Positions 19,241-26,792 of a stretch of DNA of 64,000 bases are shown here, in pieces. Both the position numbers and the translations under genes were made by a program. The first letter of the stretch is position 1. The number at the start of each line of letters is the position of its first letter. The stretch is from Lewinellaceae bacterium. Lineage in GTDB: Bacteria > Bacteroidota > Bacteroidia > Chitinophagales > Saprospiraceae. The stretch covers positions 384,302 to 448,301 of the forward strand of contig JADJYW010000006.1 in the NCBI GenBank assembly GCA_016719605.1. Direction: 5' to 3'. Under the pieces are notes generated by a model. That model searched no databases. It was not told where the DNA came from and worked only from the letters and a program-made list of their open reading frames with translations.

Positions 19241-19678
19241 ATGGCTGGACATCAAACTTATGAAGAACAAAAAGCCTTGGTGTTTCGTGGGCTTATGCTT
19301 TTGGGCGCCATCACTATTGTAGAGGTATTTGTTGCCTTGTTAGCCAAAGGACATTTGGTGCATAGTATCAAGTTCTCTGAAGGTTTTGGGCACTATTTAT
19401 ATATGCTTTTGATGGTTGGTTTTTCACTCTACAAAGCCTACTTCATTATTTTTTATTTTATGCACATGGCCTATGAGGTGCGCGGTCTTATGCTTAGTGT
19501 GTTGCTACCGACTACTTTGTTGATTTGGGCTATCATTGCCTTTTTTCAAGAGGGCAATTCATGGGGGGCTCGCCGAGAACTCATACGCGAAAAGGACCAA
19601 GAAATCGTCAAGCCAAATACGGGGGGTAAGCCTCAGGGTTATTTATTGTCCGGAGTTGATTGGCCCCAAAAAGGCTGA
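19241..19678 (+). CDS. Cytochrome c oxidase subunit IV family protein
   Basis: A 145-residue protein with three hydrophobic helices, matching the small prokaryotic caa3/CyoD-like subunit IV type: helix 1 VFRGLMLLGAITIVEVFVAL, helix 2 YLYMLLMVGFSLYKAYFIIF with YFMHMAYEVRG, and helix 3 MLSVLLPTTLLIWAIIAFF. It is an accessory subunit without cofactors. The gene is followed by a hairpin with a T-run, so expression may drop between the structural and assembly genes. Confidence 0.85.
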   Translation: MAGHQTYEEQKALVFRGLMLLGAITIVEVFVALLAKGHLVHSIKFSEGFGHYLYMLLMVGFSLYKAYFIIFYFMHMAYEVRGLMLSVLLPTTLLIWAIIAFFQEGNSWGARRELIREKDQEIVKPNTGGKPQGYLLSGVDWPQKG

Positions 19679-19689
19679 TAAGTTGCAAG

Positions 19690-19717
19690 GGCGAGGGAAC
19701 AAAACCTCGCCTTTTTT
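19690..19717 (+). terminator. Intrinsic terminator or attenuator after subunit IV
   Basis: Stem GGCGAGG/CCTCGCC (19690-19696 and 19705-19711) followed by six T residues. It lies between the oxidase structural genes and the Sco-like gene, so it may give partial termination inside the operon. Confidence 0.7.
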
Positions 19718-19749
19718 GTTTGTTGACAGAAAATTATTTCAATAACGAT

Positions 19750-20379
19750 ATGAACGAACAAGTTTCTTTCAAACGTAAAACATTCATTTTTTCGGTACTT
19801 TTTTTACTGTTAGTGGTGTTGCCCGCGGGTTCCTGGTTCTATCTTCGAGGTGGTTTGAACTGGCGGAAACAGGCACAAGCGGAATTACAGAATTATGGAA
19901 AAATCCGTAGTGCACAGATTATATATGCTGATGGTACAAAAGAGAACATGTTAGCGGAAAAAGTATGCGTAGTCTACTATTTTGGTGCCAATCCAGACCT
20001 GACCGAGGTTAACCGAAAGATTTTGGATACCGGTGAACGGCTCTTTACTCAGTTTGGCTACAAATCGGGTAATCAATACGATGATTTCCGACTTGTAATG
20101 ATTACCCAGGGCGGAACGGCGGAATTCAGGACTCACGCCCAAACACTACCAAGCGCTGATTTTGCTAACTGGGTTTGGACAGGTGGATTGGGCTCGTGGA
20201 GGACAATTCTGGTTAATGCATACGATTTATATTGCCAGAAAAATAAGGTTGAGCCGGTTGAGCACTACTTTGCACTCACAGATACTACTGGAACCATTCG
20301 ACGTTTTTACAATGCAGTGGATGAAAAAGAACTTGGGCGTATGGTTGAACACATTGCACTTTTGTTACCCACACGATAA
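19750..20379 (+). CDS. Sco-like membrane-anchored thioredoxin-fold protein lacking CxxxC
   Basis: A 209-residue protein with one N-terminal helix (10-34) and a soluble domain with the topology of Sco/thioredoxin proteins (KVCVVYYFGANPDLTEVNRK, then FRLVMITQGG, then HYFALTDTTGTIRRFYNAVD). At the place where Sco proteins have CxxxC there is a single Cys and no copper-binding pair, so classical CuA loading is unlikely for this protein alone. The start is set at ATG 19750 because the upstream extension overlaps subunit IV. Its place in the cox operon suggests an oxidase assembly role. Confidence 0.65.
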   Translation: MNEQVSFKRKTFIFSVLFLLLVVLPAGSWFYLRGGLNWRKQAQAELQNYGKIRSAQIIYADGTKENMLAEKVCVVYYFGANPDLTEVNRKILDTGERLFTQFGYKSGNQYDDFRLVMITQGGTAEFRTHAQTLPSADFANWVWTGGLGSWRTILVNAYDLYCQKNKVEPVEHYFALTDTTGTIRRFYNAVDEKELGRMVEHIALLLPTR

Positions 20380-20403
20380 AGGGAAGTACCCAAAAACAAA
20401 CGT

Positions 20404-20958
20404 ATGGCTACCCCAAATACAACATCTTCCCATGATAGTATTCGTCTGGAAAAGCGCCTGAATAACATCGCATACATGGTGTCGGGGTTAGTTCTGTTTT
20501 TGGTGGTACTGATGCGGCGGGTGAAATTTGATGTAGGTATTGACTTTAGTTTTTTGCCGCCACTACATGCTTCACTGAATGCTTTAACATCTGTTATTCT
20601 ACTGGTTGCCTATTCTTTTATTCGGAAAAAGCAAGTGGTAGCGCATCGGCGTTCTATTTATGCCGCAATGGTTTGTTCGGCCTTGTTCCTGCTGTCTTAT
20701 GTACTGTATCACTTCACAACAGAGGAAACACGCTTTGGCGGCGAAGGAGCCGTACGATATGTATATTTTTTTATTCTGATCACACATGTGGTGCTGGCTG
20801 CCGTTATTTTGCCTTTTATCCTGTTGACGTTCACCCGTGCCTACACGGGGCAATATGAACGGCACAAAACAATGGCGCGTTGGGTGTTCCCACTCTGGCT
20901 TTATGTTGCCATTACCGGCCCCGTTTGTTACCTGATGTTGAAACCATATTACGGATAG
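20404..20958 (+). CDS. DUF420 (CtaM-like) oxidase assembly protein
   Basis: A 184-residue protein with five hydrophobic helices. It shows DUF420 features: LPPLHASLNALTSVILLVAY (helix 2), AHRRSIYAAMVCSALFLLSY with YHFTTEETRFGGEGAVRYVY, THVVLAAVILPFILLTFTRA and a final HKTMARWVFPLWLYVAITGP. The Bacillus DUF420 protein CtaM is needed for making an active cytochrome oxidase, and the location after the cox genes supports the same role. Confidence 0.85.
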   Translation: MATPNTTSSHDSIRLEKRLNNIAYMVSGLVLFLVVLMRRVKFDVGIDFSFLPPLHASLNALTSVILLVAYSFIRKKQVVAHRRSIYAAMVCSALFLLSYVLYHFTTEETRFGGEGAVRYVYFFILITHVVLAAVILPFILLTFTRAYTGQYERHKTMARWVFPLWLYVAITGPVCYLMLKPYYG

Positions 20959-20992
20959 GATTTATTTATCACATTGACAAAATGCAATAGTT

Positions 20993-21295
20993 ATGAAAAA
21001 CAAAACAGTTAAATTTGGGCTTGTACTGAGCATACTTTTGTTGATTATATGGCTATTCCCCGCCGACGTTCAAGCACAGTGTCCCATGTGTCGGATGTCG
21101 GCAGAATCTAATTTAAAAAATGGCGGCACCGATGGTCGCGGGCTGAACATGGGTATACTGTACATGTTGGTTATGCCGTATCTTCTGGTAGGGTCTATCG
21201 GATTTTGGTGGTGGCGCAACCGCAAAAACACGGAAAATATAAATGACAGTCAGTTGCCTAACTTACTGGAAGATGAGCCAAGTCGGTATAATTGA
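20993..21295 (+). CDS. Small two-helix protein with CPMC motif, candidate oxidase accessory
   Basis: A 100-residue protein: signal-anchor (9-27), then QCPMCRMSAESN just after the cleavage-like site (Cys30, Cys33, with flanking methionines), then a second helix (about 56-72) and a polar tail. No function is known to me. The CxxC with nearby methionines on the periplasmic side, and the position as last gene of the cox operon, suggest copper binding or thiol-disulfide work during oxidase assembly. It is followed directly by the operon terminator. Confidence 0.65.
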   Translation: MKNKTVKFGLVLSILLLIIWLFPADVQAQCPMCRMSAESNLKNGGTDGRGLNMGILYMLVMPYLLVGSIGFWWWRNRKNTENINDSQLPNLLEDEPSRYN

Positions 21296-21316
21296 TACAA
21301 TGACCCGATAAAAAAA

Positions 21317-21348
21317 GGGCCGACGATTATCTCGTCGGCCCTTTTTTT
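21317..21348. terminator. Terminator at the end of the respiratory operon
   Basis: Perfect stem GGGCCGACGA/TCGTCGGCCC with a five-base loop, preceded by an A-run and followed by a T-run. It can serve both the plus-strand operon and the convergent outer-membrane gene ending at 21364. Confidence 0.9.
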
Positions 21349-21363
21349 ATAGTCGGTCGAGAA

Positions 21364-21858
21364 TTACTTGAGCGTATAACGAGCGCTGAGTGCACCATAC
21401 CCGCCACGTATCCCATCGTAGTACCCACCGCCTATAAAAAAGATCGGTACCCAGTCCAATGAAAGATTGACTGGCGCATCTGCAAATTTGTAGTCAAGCC
21501 CCAACACCCCCATAATACCTATACTGGTATTGCCTGCGTCACCGCGAGCAAATGATCCTTTGTAGTTCCAGAAAAAAACAGAGGCTCCGCCGCCATAGTA
21601 CCATTTCAATCCGTCAACACCTTCAATGGCATTGTGATGCTGGTACATGGCTCCGATGTTTGTCCAGCCATACCCGTTCCAGGAACGGAAACCGGCAAAA
21701 AGCTCAAAAGCTCCCTGGTCGCTGATAAATTGTTTGTAGGAAACCGAGGTGGGGTAGCCAAGACGCAAGCCAATGGCAGATTTATACTCTTGCGCAAACA
21801 GCGCCATGGAACACCCGAGTACAAGGGCAAAGGCAAACACTAATTTTTTTGTAATCAT
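21364..21858 (-). CDS. Small outer-membrane beta-barrel protein
   Basis: A 164-residue protein with signal peptide (1-22, ...SMALFAQ). The mature part has alternating aromatic/glycine strands (IGLRLGYPTSVSYKQF, GAFELFAGFRSW, WYYGGGASVFFWNY, GIMGVLGLDYKF) and ends in aromatic-containing GALSARYTLK, consistent with an 8-strand outer-membrane barrel. Specific function unknown. It is transcribed alone from a well-matched promoter. Confidence 0.7.
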   Translation of the reverse strand: MITKKLVFAFALVLGCSMALFAQEYKSAIGLRLGYPTSVSYKQFISDQGAFELFAGFRSWNGYGWTNIGAMYQHHNAIEGVDGLKWYYGGGASVFFWNYKGSFARGDAGNTSIGIMGVLGLDYKFADAPVNLSLDWVPIFFIGGGYYDGIRGGYGALSARYTLK

Positions 21859-21885
21859 GTTTTCAGTATTGTTTTAGTTAATATG

Positions 21886-21915
21886 CAAAACTAAGGATTT
21901 TTAAGTGGGCTACAA
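21886..21915 (-). promoter_or_regulatory. Promoter of the outer-membrane barrel gene
   Basis: On the minus strand TTG (plus 21913-21915), 19 bases, then TAGTTTTG (plus 21886-21893) fit the Bacteroidota consensus, placing the start about 20 bases before the ATG. Confidence 0.65.
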
Positions 21916-21982
21916 GCCAATGGCTTTTTTCTTGGCCTCTTTCCTGAAAATCGCCAACTTCGCCCCTTCATAACCAACGCCC

Positions 21983-22444
21983 ATGAAAATAGCCGTATTC
22001 CCGGGTTCGTTCGATCCGATTACTATTGGTCATGTTGACTTGGTCGCCCGGGCACTTCCTCTTTTCGATCAAATTGTGGTGGCTGTAGGAACCAATACCA
22101 CTAAAAAATACCTGTTTTCACTGGAGCAGCGCCTAGAGTGGTTGCATCAGGTATTTGATCGATATCCCCAGGTACGGGTGGAGCATTTCCCCAACTTGAC
22201 AGCACACTACTGCCAGCGTATCGGCGCCCGCTACCTGTTGCGCGGACTCCGCAATGGCTCCGATTTCGATTACGAAAAAACGATTTCCCAAATCAATCAC
22301 ATTGTGGGCGGCGGTATTGAGACGGTGTTCTTGATCGCCCAGCCGGAAATGTCGCATATCAGCAGTACCATCGTCCGGGAGATTATCGTGGGGGGGGGGG
22401 ACGCTTCACCGTTTATCCCAAAAGAAATGCATATCACCATTTAA
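21983..22444 (+). CDS. coaD: Phosphopantetheine adenylyltransferase
   Basis: Catalyses the fourth step of coenzyme A synthesis, transferring AMP to 4'-phosphopantetheine. The 153-residue protein has the nucleotidyltransferase motif PGSFDPITIGHVDLV (HxGH-type TIGH at 15-18), the Arg-Gly-Leu-Arg block YLLRGLRNGSDFDYE and the closing HISSTIVREI (ISSTxVR). A run of ten G residues near 22390 encodes the VGGGD turn and is in frame. It has the usual length (about 155-160). Confidence 0.95.
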   Translation: MKIAVFPGSFDPITIGHVDLVARALPLFDQIVVAVGTNTTKKYLFSLEQRLEWLHQVFDRYPQVRVEHFPNLTAHYCQRIGARYLLRGLRNGSDFDYEKTISQINHIVGGGIETVFLIAQPEMSHISSTIVREIIVGGGDASPFIPKEMHITI

Positions 22445-22479
22445 AAAAATCATGCCATCACTCAATTACTCAACGACAG

Positions 22480-24110
22480 ATGTCTGACGCAATTTTCAAT
22501 GTACCGCACCCAATCAACGAACCAATCCTGAGCTATGCCCCGGGAAGCCCGGAGAAAAAAGAACTGAAACAGGTCTTGGCTGATCTGAAGTCTGTGCAGC
22601 GCGACATCCCGATGTTCATCGGTGGCAAGCACATACGCACAGAGGCAAAAACGATTATGTATCCTCCACATGAAATCAGCCATACGCTGGGGTATCACGC
22701 CATAGGGAATGCAGGCCACGTCCGCAATGCGATAGATGCCGCTTTGGCGGCTAAACCGACTTGGGAAACAATGCCCTGGCAAGATCGGGCCGCTATTTTT
22801 TTGAAAGCTGCGGATCTCCTGGCAGGCCCGTACCGAGCCAAAATGAATGCCGCGACGATGCTGTGCCAGAGCAAAAATGTATTTCAGGCCGAAATTGACT
22901 GTGTTTGCGAATTAGTAGACTTCTGGCGCTATAACGCCTGGTTTATGCAAGAAATTTATAAACAACAGCCGTTAAGCGTGCGCAACACCTGGAATCGTAT
23001 GGACTGGCGTCCGCTGGAAGGTTTTGTGTTTGCCCTGACACCCTTCAATTTCACCTCCATCGCTGGCAATCTGCCTACCGCACCAGCCATGCTTGGCAAT
23101 GTAACCGTCTGGAAACCTGCTGAATCGCAGATATACTCCGCAGCTATTATCATGGAGATATTAGAAGAAGCCGGGTTACCTGCGGGAGTCATCAATCTTA
23201 TCTATGTGGACGGGCCGACGGTTGGTGAAGTGGTATTCCAGCATCCGGATTTTGCCGGGCTACATTTCACGGGCAGTACAGGTGTATTCCAAACCCTCTG
23301 GAAAACAATCGGCGCAAATATTGCAAAGTACAAGACGTATCCCAGAATTGTGGGCGAGACAGGCGGCAAAGACTTTGTTGTAGCGCATCCTTCTGCCGAC
23401 TCCAAGGCCGTGGCCGTGGCACTCATCCGCGGTGCTTTTGAATATCAGGGTCAAAAATGCTCGGCAGCATCAAGGGCGTACATCCGCGTAGCCTGTGGCC
23501 GACGGTACGGCAATATCTGCTGGACGATCTTGGCCAAATGAAGATGGGGAACCCGGAGGATTTCACTAATTTTTTTAATGCCGTAATTGATGCCAAGGCC
23601 TTTGACAAAATATCCGGGTATATCACTACCACCAGGCAGTCCGACAAAGCCAAGATTATCGCTGGTGGCAATTTTGATAAATCCAAAGGTTATTTCATCG
23701 AGCCGACCGTGATCGAGGCGACCGATCCCAGGTACATTACCATGTGTGAGGAAATTTTTGGACCAGTACTGACGGTCTTTGTTTATGAAGATGACCAATT
23801 TGAGGAGACCCTGGATTTAGTCAATACGTCTTCGCCGTATGCACTTACAGGAGCTGTTTTTGCACAAGACCGGACAGCACTGGTGCTGGCTGATCATAAA
23901 TTGCGCCATGCTGCCGGAAATTACTACATCAACGACAAGCCGACGGGTGCCGTAGTTGGGCAGCAGCCCTTTGGCGGCGGCAGGGCGTCCGGTACCAATG
24001 ATAAAGCAGGATCCATATTGAATATGTACCGCTGGTTGTCACCGCGCACCATCAAGGAGAATTTCGTGCCGCCGACAGACTTCCGATACCCCTTTATGCA
24101 GGAAGCCTGA
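22480..24110 (+). CDS. pruA: L-glutamate gamma-semialdehyde (1-pyrroline-5-carboxylate) dehydrogenase, one-base frameshift
   Basis: Oxidises glutamate semialdehyde to glutamate with NAD, the second step of proline catabolism. The first part carries FALTPFNFTSIAGNLPTAPA, FTGSTGVF and VGETGGKDFVVAHP and the catalytic Cys in QGQKCSAASRAYI. Immediately afterwards one C is missing at 23484-23485; restoring it gives SRAYIPRSLWPTVRQYLLDDL and the remaining frame to 24110 with TGAVVGQQPFGGGRASGTND. The repaired length is 543 residues, exactly usual for the family, so the break is probably an assembly error. It lies 35 bases after coaD. Confidence 0.93.
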
Positions 24111-24117
24111 ACAACAG

Positions 24118-24156
24118 AAAAAGCGGCTGATCGGAGGTGTCCGGTCAGCCGCTTTT
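24118..24156. terminator. Bidirectional terminator between pruA and rplS
   Basis: Inverted repeat of AAAAGCGGCTGA and TCAGCCGCTTTT, extended by TCGG/CCGG with one mismatch, lies between the converging pruA and rplS stops, with A and T runs on the two sides. Confidence 0.85.
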
Positions 24157-24178
24157 CGTTTTAAGTAAAACAGGCGGT

Positions 24179-24556
24179 TTAGTTGCCGCTGTTGGTGTTG
24201 AAAAACTTCAACTCCTTGATGCGAGCCTTTTTGCCTACGAGGTTGCGCAGGTAGTACAGTCGTGCCCGACGAACCCGGCCGCGCTTTACCACCTGAATAC
24301 CGGCGATATTCGGGTTGGTATACGAGAAAATACGTTCCACTCCAACGCCGTGCGATATTTTACGTACAGTGAATGTACGCGTCAAACCGTGGCCTTTGAT
24401 TTGAATTACATCACCTCGGAAATCTTGTTCGCGTGTTTTGTCACCTTCAACGATCCGGTATTTAACGATAACTGTATCACCGGTTTTAAAAGCAGGCAGG
24501 GTCGGCTCCGTCAGCATTTGTTGGTGTACAAACTGGATGGCTTCCAATTCTTTCAT
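24179..24556 (-). CDS. rplS: 50S ribosomal protein L19
   Basis: A 125-residue L19, sitting at the 30S-50S interface. Conserved features: [52 protein letters not shown] and [20 protein letters not shown]. The usual bacterial length is 115-125. It stands alone here, without the rpsP-rimM-trmD genes that accompany it in many other phyla, as often in Bacteroidota. Confidence 0.97.
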   Translation of the reverse strand: MKELEAIQFVHQQMLTEPTLPAFKTGDTVIVKYRIVEGDKTREQDFRGDVIQIKGHGLTRTFTVRKISHGVGVERIFSYTNPNIAGIQVVKRGRVRRARLYYLRNLVGKKARIKELKFFNTNSGN

Positions 24557-24598
24557 GATATTCTAGTAATTGAGTACTTCGGTTCTAAAATTGAGGCG

Positions 24599-24606
24599 CA
24601 AAGGTA
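24599..24606 (-). promoter_or_regulatory. -7 element for rplS
   Basis: Minus-strand TACCTTTG (plus CAAAGGTA) lies 42 bases before the rplS ATG. No clear TTG at -33. Confidence 0.45.
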
Positions 24607-24699
24607 GTTTACCGGCCATAGAAATAAAAGTGTTCCTCCGGAATTTTATTTGACCGACGAAAAAACCTTAATGCAAAGTTAAATGTCGAGACATTTATT

Positions 24700-24727
24700 T
24701 TTGCAACACCTGAACAACTTACCTTTG
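24700..24727 (+). promoter_or_regulatory. Promoter of the YceI gene
   Basis: TTTG at 24700-24703 and TACCTTTG at 24720-24727, spacer 16 bases (slightly short), about 55 bases before the ATG at 24782. Confidence 0.5.
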
Positions 24728-24781
24728 CACTGCGTTTAGGCAACAACAATTATTCACTGCATTAAAATTTTAACGTCGAAC

Positions 24782-25363
24782 ATGAAAAAACTGTTTTTTC
24801 TCCCGCTTCTGGCCATCTTGGTAATGGCAGCCACCACAACAGCCACCTACAAAGCCGATCTCGTTTCCAGCAATATCGTTTGGAAAGCCGCCAAAGTAAC
24901 TGGTGAGCATACCGGTACCGTGAAACTCAAAAATGGCAACCTTCAATTTACCGATGGCAAGCTCAGTGGCGGCTCTTTCGAAATTGATATGAATTCCATC
25001 AACTGCACCGACCTCGAAGGCGAATGGGCAGGAAAACTGGTTGGGCATATCAAAAGTGACGATTTCTTCGGTGTAGAGAAATACCCGACATCTAAGTTCG
25101 TCATCACCCGTGCTATCCCAACGGACTCTAAGGGTAACTACAAAATCGTAGGTAACCTCACGATCAAGGCAACGACCAAGGAAATTAAATTCCCGGCCAA
25201 CCTGACCGAGGCGGGAAACCAAGTGACTGCTACTGGCAAGATCACGGTCGACCGCTCCGAATACGATGTGCGCTACGGGTCCGGCTCGTTTTTCGACAAC
25301 TTGGGAGACAAAACCATTTATGATGATTTTGACCTGAATGTCACGCTCGTAACTAAAAAGTAA
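24782..25363 (+). CDS. YceI family periplasmic protein
   Basis: A 193-residue exported lipocalin-like protein; signal peptide at 1-22. Conserved YceI blocks are SNIVWKAAKVTGEHTGTVKL near the start, LSGGSFEIDMNSINCTD, HIKSDDFFGVEKYPTSKFVI and the closing DNLGDKTIYDDFDLNVTL. Family members bind polyisoprenoid or other amphiphilic lipids in the periplasm; the ligand here is unknown. It is transcribed alone, with its own promoter and terminator. Confidence 0.92.
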   Translation: MKKLFFLPLLAILVMAATTTATYKADLVSSNIVWKAAKVTGEHTGTVKLKNGNLQFTDGKLSGGSFEIDMNSINCTDLEGEWAGKLVGHIKSDDFFGVEKYPTSKFVITRAIPTDSKGNYKIVGNLTIKATTKEIKFPANLTEAGNQVTATGKITVDRSEYDVRYGSGSFFDNLGDKTIYDDFDLNVTLVTKK

Positions 25364-25387
25364 GCCTGTACAGGTGTTTTTATACTG

Positions 25388-25424
25388 AACCGCCTGGTGG
25401 AAATCTCCACCAGGCGGTTTTGTT
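25388..25424 (+). terminator. Terminator of the YceI gene
   Basis: Perfect 14-base stem AACCGCCTGGTGGA with its complement (25406-25419), four-base loop, followed by TTGTTT. Confidence 0.85.
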
Positions 25425-25541
25425 TGAATATCCCCGTACCTTTGCAGCCCCTCAAAACTTGTTTGTGCAAGTACAATTTGGAGGGGTTTCGGCGTTTGCT
25501 GAAAAAAATGTTTTCTCTTATTGTTAAAAATATACTTGTCC

Positions 25542-26707
25542 ATGCTTCGCGTTGCTTCTTATGCTTTGCTGGTGGGTGTCGTGTTTAGTCTGACGGCGTA
25601 CCAGTCTGGAGACCCGAAGTTCTTAGAGCGGCCTCTCCCGGTAAATTCTACGTTGGCCACTATATTTTTTGAAGATGAACCGCACATATCCGAGGATATT
25701 GTTCTTGCTCCAGCCGACTCTGTGGGCATGTTGCGCATCTTGATGCTCAATTATACCGCGTACGACAGCGCGTATGCCTCCAAGATGAAAGAATTGATTC
25801 TCAAACGTTTGCCAGGAGCGGTGCTGACTGAATTTTGGGAAGGAAGTTCGCAAAGTCTTGCCGAAATACTGACAGACCAGCATGTTGTTGTAGTTACTTA
25901 TCCATCGACTGGGAATACCCAACAGGTTCGGGCGTATGGAAAAGTATTGAAGCAATACATACAGCAGGGTGGAGCAATCGTGTTCAGCGGCACAGATCAG
26001 TTTGGCATATTGCAACACTACGGCCTGTTCGATCTGGATTTTGGCTATTTCTGCTCCGGCATGGAGGTTCATGAGGATGTACTTGACCATCCCGTGCTGG
26101 CGGGCACCCCATCCGATTTTTCTCTTGCCAACTATATTTATCCTTTGGACATATCTGACCCCAATTTTGTCGTACTGGCCAACATTCACGGCTACCCGAC
26201 GGTTGGCTACAAGCCGATTGGTCAGGGCAAAGTCGTTTATCTGGGTCTGGAATACTACTATGACGAGGCCGTTTCCACCCGGATTTTAGAAAACACCCTG
26301 CGTTGGTTGGGGCCGGATCAGGAGGAAGGTTCTGTAGCTGCAGCCCAAGTATCAGATAACAATATCTGGACATCCGTTCGGGACGGCGTACGGAGGAAAG
26401 GCTGTATGTGGGTTCCGGGAGTGCAACATCTGTTACAAACACTCCTGCGTTTGATCTGAAGATATACCCGAATCCATATTTTGGCAAAGCTACACTTGAT
26501 GTCAACATAGAAAAGTCTGCTCCTGTTGCCATCGAAATGACCGATGAATCTGGCGCTCTGGTTGCAGTACTGCTGCCATATCGTGTGTTGCCGCAGGGTT
26601 TTTACCGCTTCGAGCTGCCCAACGTGGCTTCCGGTGTGTACTTTGTGAAATGCCAGGCCGGCAAACAAACCACCGTACGAAAAGTGGTCAAAGCGGCAGC
26701 TCAGTAG
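25542..26707 (+). CDS. Secreted ThuA/GATase1-like protein with type IX secretion tail, one-base frameshift
   Basis: An exported protein of about 388 residues once one missing G at 26392-26393 is restored. Signal peptide at 1-21 (start ATG 25542; the frame upstream opens only with TTG). Residues about 60-270 have a ThuA or class I glutamine amidotransferase-like fold: MLNYTAYDSAY, VVVVTYPSTGN, IQQGGAIVFSGTDQFGI and GQGKVVYLGLEYYYDEA. The last 85 residues are a type IX secretion sorting domain (LKIYPNPYFGKATLDV and ASGVYFVKCQAGK), so the protein should reach the cell surface through the Por/Gld machinery. Activity is unknown. A long hairpin follows. Confidence 0.8.
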
Positions 26708-26723
26708 CGTATGAAGTTGTTTA

Positions 26724-26775
26724 GAAATACACAGAGGGGTCGGGTTCTTCAGAACCCGGCCCCTCTGTGTATTTC
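26724..26775. terminator. Long-stem bidirectional terminator
   Basis: A 25-base inverted repeat beginning GAAATACACAGAGGGG, with one G-T pair and a two-base loop, between the T9SS-tail gene and the convergent TlpA-like gene. Confidence 0.85.
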
Positions 26776-26792
26776 TTTGCGATGCAGAAGGA

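Noticed and set aside
22389..22398. Frameshift in coaD at the run of ten G residues
   Set aside because: The frame is continuous and the protein keeps the conserved ISSTIVREI to C-terminus at normal length.
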